From the NCBI GenBank assembly GCA_002687665.1, contig NZAX01000038.1, positions 4,693-13,773 on the forward strand: a stretch of 9,081 nucleotides of DNA. Direction: 5' to 3'. The notes below the pieces were generated by a model. It was given only the letters and a program-made list of their open reading frames with translations. It did no database searches and was not told where the DNA came from. This document shows positions 5,999 to 9,081 of the stretch, one piece after another. The position numbers were made by a program, and so were the translations under genes. Positions within the stretch are counted from its first letter, which is position 1, and each line of letters starts with the position of its first letter. Source of the DNA: Flavobacteriaceae bacterium (lineage in GTDB: Bacteria > Bacteroidota > Bacteroidia > Flavobacteriales > Flavobacteriaceae).

Positions 5999-7222
5999 AT
6001 GATGTATTATTTATTCGAATTTTTAGAACAAAAGTTTCAATTTCCTGGAGCGACCCTTTTCCAATTTCTGTCTTTCAGGGCTTCTGTAGCCGTCATCCTT
6101 TCCTCTGCATTTACATTGATTTACGGTAGGATCATTATTCGATTTCTAAAAGCCAAGCAGGTTGGAGAATCTGTTAGAGATTTGGGATTAGATGGACAAA
6201 ATGAAAAAGCAGGAACTCCCACTATGGGGGGAATTATAATCATCTTGGCTACATTAATACCTGTTTTTCTTCTGGCTCAATTAGATAACGTTTACATCCA
6301 ACTTCTCATTATCAGCACACTTTCAATGGGGGCTATTGGTTTGATCGATGATTACATCAAGATTTTTAAGAAAGATAAAGGTGGCCTAAAGGGAAAATTT
6401 AAAGTTGCTGGGCAATTGCTTTTAGGAATAGTAGTAGGATCGGTTTTATATTTTCATCCGGGTGTTACCGTAAAAGAGGAAATTAGAAAACAAGATTTGG
6501 CAAAAACAACCAGTATTAATGATATTTTTACCCCTGAAAAAAAATCTACCCTTACCACTATTCCCCTATTTAAAGATAATGCGTTTGACTATTCAAGTTT
6601 ATTGAGCTGGATTTCTCCTGATCTCAAAAAATACACTTGGATAATTTTCATTCCAATTGTTGTATTCATAATAGTTGCTGTATCTAACGGAGCCAATTTA
6701 ACTGACGGGATCGATGGTTTAGCAGCGGGTTCCTCTGCAATAATGGTATTGGCATTGGGAATATTTGCTTGGGTATCTGGAAACTTGATTTTTTCGGACT
6801 ACCTCAATATCATGTACATTCCCAATGTGGGAGAGGTGGTGATTTTTGTTGCAGCATTCTCAGGAGCGTTAATTGGATTTCTGTGGTTTAATGCCTATCC
6901 AGCCACTGTATTTATGGGAGATACTGGAAGCCTTACCATAGGAGGAGTAATTGCCGTAATTGCCTTGATTGTAAGAAAAGAGCTTTTGATTCCTCTGCTT
7001 TGTGGCATTTTTCTAGTTGAAAACCTTTCTGTAATAGTACAAGTGGGCTACTTCAAGTACACCCGTAAACAAACTGGAGGGGGTAAAAGGATTTTAAAAA
7101 TGGCTCCATTGCACCATCATTACCAAAAACTAGGGCTACATGAGAGTAAGATCGTTGCTCGATTTTGGATTATAGGAATCTTGTTGGCTGTATTGTCCAT
7201 TGTAACTCTAAAAATTAGATAA
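5999..7222 (+). CDS. mraY: Phospho-N-acetylmuramoyl-pentapeptide-transferase MraY
   Basis: MraY is the inner-membrane enzyme that transfers phospho-MurNAc-pentapeptide from UDP to undecaprenyl phosphate, forming lipid I. The 407-residue product is polytopic and has the family motifs: KAGTPTMGG (70-78), the aspartate pair in GLIDDYIK (Asp117-Asp118), [10 protein letters not shown] (233-242), FMGDTGSL (305-312) and the MAPLHHHYQ loop (368-376), with the histidine triplet at 372-374. It is longer than the roughly 360 residues of E. coli MraY. The extra length lies mainly in a hydrophilic segment around 155-212, as seen in MraY of Bacteroidota. Two adjacent ATGs occur at 5999 and 6002 and either could be the start. 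There is no Shine-Dalgarno. The stop shares one base with the murD start (TAATG). Confidence 0.97.
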   Translation: MMYYLFEFLEQKFQFPGATLFQFLSFRASVAVILSSAFTLIYGRIIIRFLKAKQVGESVRDLGLDGQNEKAGTPTMGGIIIILATLIPVFLLAQLDNVYIQLLIISTLSMGAIGLIDDYIKIFKKDKGGLKGKFKVAGQLLLGIVVGSVLYFHPGVTVKEEIRKQDLAKTTSINDIFTPEKKSTLTTIPLFKDNAFDYSSLLSWISPDLKKYTWIIFIPIVVFIIVAVSNGANLTDGIDGLAAGSSAIMVLALGIFAWVSGNLIFSDYLNIMYIPNVGEVVIFVAAFSGALIGFLWFNAYPATVFMGDTGSLTIGGVIAVIALIVRKELLIPLLCGIFLVENLSVIVQVGYFKYTRKQTGGGKRILKMAPLHHHYQKLGLHESKIVARFWIIGILLAVLSIVTLKIR

Positions 7223-8559
7223 TGCTTGATAAGATAGTCATTTTGGGTGCGGGAGAAAGTGGATGTGGAACAGCCCTACTGGCTAAAAAACAAGGTTGGG
7301 AGGTTTTTGTTTCCGATCAGGGAACCATTCCAAAATCTGCTAGAAATACTTTAGACGGTATGGGAATTGAATGGGAGGAAGAGACACACACTCTTTCCAA
7401 AATGCAGGATGCCCAATACATAATGAAAAGTCCCGGGATTCCTGCCAAGAGTCCAATATTACAATCGCTTAAATCGTTTAATATTCCTGTGATTTCGGAG
7501 ATAGAATTTGCTTCAAAATACACCAATGCAACTCTTATTGGTATTACCGGCAGTAACGGTAAAACTACGACTGCAATGATGACTTATAAGATTTTAAATG
7601 ATGCTGGATATGATGTGGCACTGGCGGGAAACATTGGCAAAAGCTTCGCCAAAGAGGTGGCTGAAAATGAATATCAATTTTACGTTTTGGAAATCAGCAG
7701 TTTTCAACTTGATGATATTGTCAATTTTGCATCGCATATAGGAGTTATTACCAACATTACATCAGATCATTTGGATCGGTATGATGGCGATTTTTCAGCC
7801 TATTTAAAATCAAAAATGAGAATCAATGAAAATCAAAATCTGCGAGATTTTTTACTCTTTAATGGAGAAGATCCTGAATTGTGTAGGGCCGTTCAAAACA
7901 TCAACACCAAAGCCACACTTCACGAATTTGGAAGCTTAAAAAAAAATATTAATACCACCTATATAGAAAACAATAGTATCGTAATTGAAACTCAAAAAAT
8001 CAAGACTATGATTAATACTATGGAATTTCCTCTAAAAGGAAGACACAATCTTTTGAATGCAATGGCTGCCTCAACGGTTGCCCATTTGTTGGATGTAAGT
8101 AAGGAGACCATTCGGGAGAGTTTACTAAATTTCAAAGGAGCACCTCACCGATTGGAACCAGTCTTAAAGATTCAAAACATCCACTACATCAACGACTCAA
8201 AAGCGACCAATGTTAACGCTGTCTATTTCGCTTTGGAAAGCATGACTGCACCAACTGTGTGGATTGTTGGTGGTGTTGACAAAGGCAATGATTATCAAAT
8301 CCTTTATCCATTGGTTAGAGAAAAAGTAAAGGCAATTATTTGCTTGGGAGTTGACAATCAAAAAATCATCAATGCTTTCGAGCCCATCACCGACATCATG
8401 GTAGAGACCCAATCTATGAAAGAAGCTGTCTTGGTTGCTAAAAAAATTGCTGATAAAAATGACAATGTTTTGCTTTCGCCTGCGTGTGCTAGTTATGACC
8501 TGTTCGAAAATTATGAGGATCGAGGAAATCAATTTAAAAAAGCAGTAAGAGAATTGTAG
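7222..8559 (+). CDS. murD: UDP-N-acetylmuramoyl-L-alanine--D-glutamate ligase MurD
   Basis: MurD adds D-glutamate to UDP-MurNAc-L-Ala with ATP in the cytoplasm, the step before MurE. The 445-residue product has an N-terminal Rossmann-like nucleotide-binding domain beginning VILGAGESG (6-14). The central ATPase domain has the P-loop GITGSNGKTTT (107-117), EISSFQLD (157-164), ITSDHLDRY (179-187) and a probable carbamylated Lys198 (YLKSKMRI). The C-terminal domain has GAPHRLE (306-312), NDSKATN (324-330), a GGVDKG loop (350-355) and SPACASYDLF (419-428) followed by RGNQF. All expected motifs are present and the length is normal. The start ATG overlaps the mraY stop by one base, indicating translational coupling. 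The next gene, ftsW, starts 9 bp after its stop. Confidence 0.97.
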   Translation: MLDKIVILGAGESGCGTALLAKKQGWEVFVSDQGTIPKSARNTLDGMGIEWEEETHTLSKMQDAQYIMKSPGIPAKSPILQSLKSFNIPVISEIEFASKYTNATLIGITGSNGKTTTAMMTYKILNDAGYDVALAGNIGKSFAKEVAENEYQFYVLEISSFQLDDIVNFASHIGVITNITSDHLDRYDGDFSAYLKSKMRINENQNLRDFLLFNGEDPELCRAVQNINTKATLHEFGSLKKNINTTYIENNSIVIETQKIKTMINTMEFPLKGRHNLLNAMAASTVAHLLDVSKETIRESLLNFKGAPHRLEPVLKIQNIHYINDSKATNVNAVYFALESMTAPTVWIVGGVDKGNDYQILYPLVREKVKAIICLGVDNQKIINAFEPITDIMVETQSMKEAVLVAKKIADKNDNVLLSPACASYDLFENYEDRGNQFKKAVREL

Positions 8560-8568
8560 AAAAGCAAA

Positions 8569-9081
8569 ATGAACAAAACAAAGAACATCATACTTGGAGA
8601 TAGGGTACTTTGGGTAGCTATCGCTTTACTTTCTGTTTTTTCATTTCTTCCAGTTTTCAGTGCCAGTTCTAATTTGACCTATGTTGTTGGTCAGGGAACA
8701 CCTTGGAGTCATTTGTTAAAGCATTTTATCGTACTGCTTTTTGGTTTTGCCTTAATGTATAGCCTTCACAAGATTCCTTACCAGTATTTTAAAGGTATTT
8801 CCATACTGGCGCTACCATTAATCATCTTGTTACTGATTTATACCGCCACTCAGGGAAATCTCATTGCTGGTGCAAATGCCAATAGATGGATTAGTATACC
8901 GATCGTTGGATTAAGTTTTCAGACCTCTACACTAGCTTCCATTGTACTTCTGGCTTATGTGGCTCATTTGATGTCCAAGGATAACCCTGAGCTTTATCGA
9001 TTAAAATCCTCTATTCTAAAGCTTTGGCTGCCTGTTTTTATTGTGATATTACTGATTTTGCCCGCCAATTTATCGACTTCT
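8569..9081 (+). CDS. ftsW: Septal peptidoglycan glycosyltransferase FtsW, N-terminal 171 residues (cut by window end)
   Basis: The frame opens with ATG at 8569 and stays open to the window edge (171 codons), so the C-terminal half or more is missing. FtsW is the SEDS-family membrane glycosyltransferase that polymerises lipid II at the septum together with FtsI. The visible part shows at least four hydrophobic segments (about 14-31, 51-66, 76-92, 119-134) and another at 152-166. The SEDS signature ANRWISIP (104-111) is followed by GLSFQTSTLA (114-123), corresponding to the RWI..G..FQPSELAK region of other members. The last visible residues, LPANLST (164-170), match the segment where the conserved catalytic aspartate lies in E. 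coli-type FtsW. The position after murD fits the phylum's dcw order. No clear Shine-Dalgarno precedes it. Confidence 0.92.
   Translation, partial: MNKTKNIILGDRVLWVAIALLSVFSFLPVFSASSNLTYVVGQGTPWSHLLKHFIVLLFGFALMYSLHKIPYQYFKGISILALPLIILLLIYTATQGNLIAGANANRWISIPIVGLSFQTSTLASIVLLAYVAHLMSKDNPELYRLKSSILKLWLPVFIVILLILPANLSTS

Overview
This window is the front part of a division and cell wall (dcw) gene cluster from a member of the Bacteroidota. A Cytophagales-type marine or soil bacterium is my best guess, but the sequence alone does not fix the family. The phylum call rests on several signs. The gene order is mraZ-rsmH-ftsL-ftsI-murE-mraY-murD-ftsW with no murF. The division penicillin-binding protein carries a C-terminal PASTA domain. 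MraY has an enlarged internal loop. Most genes lack a clear Shine-Dalgarno sequence, and both divergent promoters have a TAnnTTTG -7 element. GC content is low, roughly 38% in the stretches counted by hand.

Layout. Positions 1-309 hold the N-terminal part of a minus-strand alpha/beta hydrolase that runs off the left edge. Positions 310-484 are a divergent regulatory region with a candidate -7 element in each direction. It also holds three perfectly phased 10-bp direct repeats (419-448) just upstream of the mraZ promoter, most simply read as the MraZ operator. From 485 to the right edge every gene is on the plus strand and tightly packed: mraZ, rsmH (20-bp overlap), ftsL (4-bp ATGA overlap), ftsI (8-bp gap), an unrecognised small secreted-protein gene (4-bp overlap), murE (TTG start, 4-bp TTGA overlap), mraY (3-bp gap), murD (1-bp overlap) and ftsW (9-bp gap, truncated by the window end). 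No terminator is visible inside the run, so it is probably one operon.

How the genes work together. MraZ probably represses its own operon through the repeats. RsmH methylates 16S rRNA. MurE and MurD are cytoplasmic ligases that build the UDP-MurNAc-peptide, and the DNPR motif of MurE indicates a meso-diaminopimelate peptidoglycan. MraY moves the precursor onto undecaprenyl phosphate to make lipid I. FtsW (glycosyltransferase) and FtsI (transpeptidase) build the septal wall, with FtsL as a structural partner.

Most of the window is ordinary core machinery, and I do not see a new system in it. Two items deserve a second look. One is the 134-residue, AT-rich, signal-peptide-bearing gene set between ftsI and murE. 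The other is the well-formed candidate MraZ operator placed where a -33 promoter element would lie.
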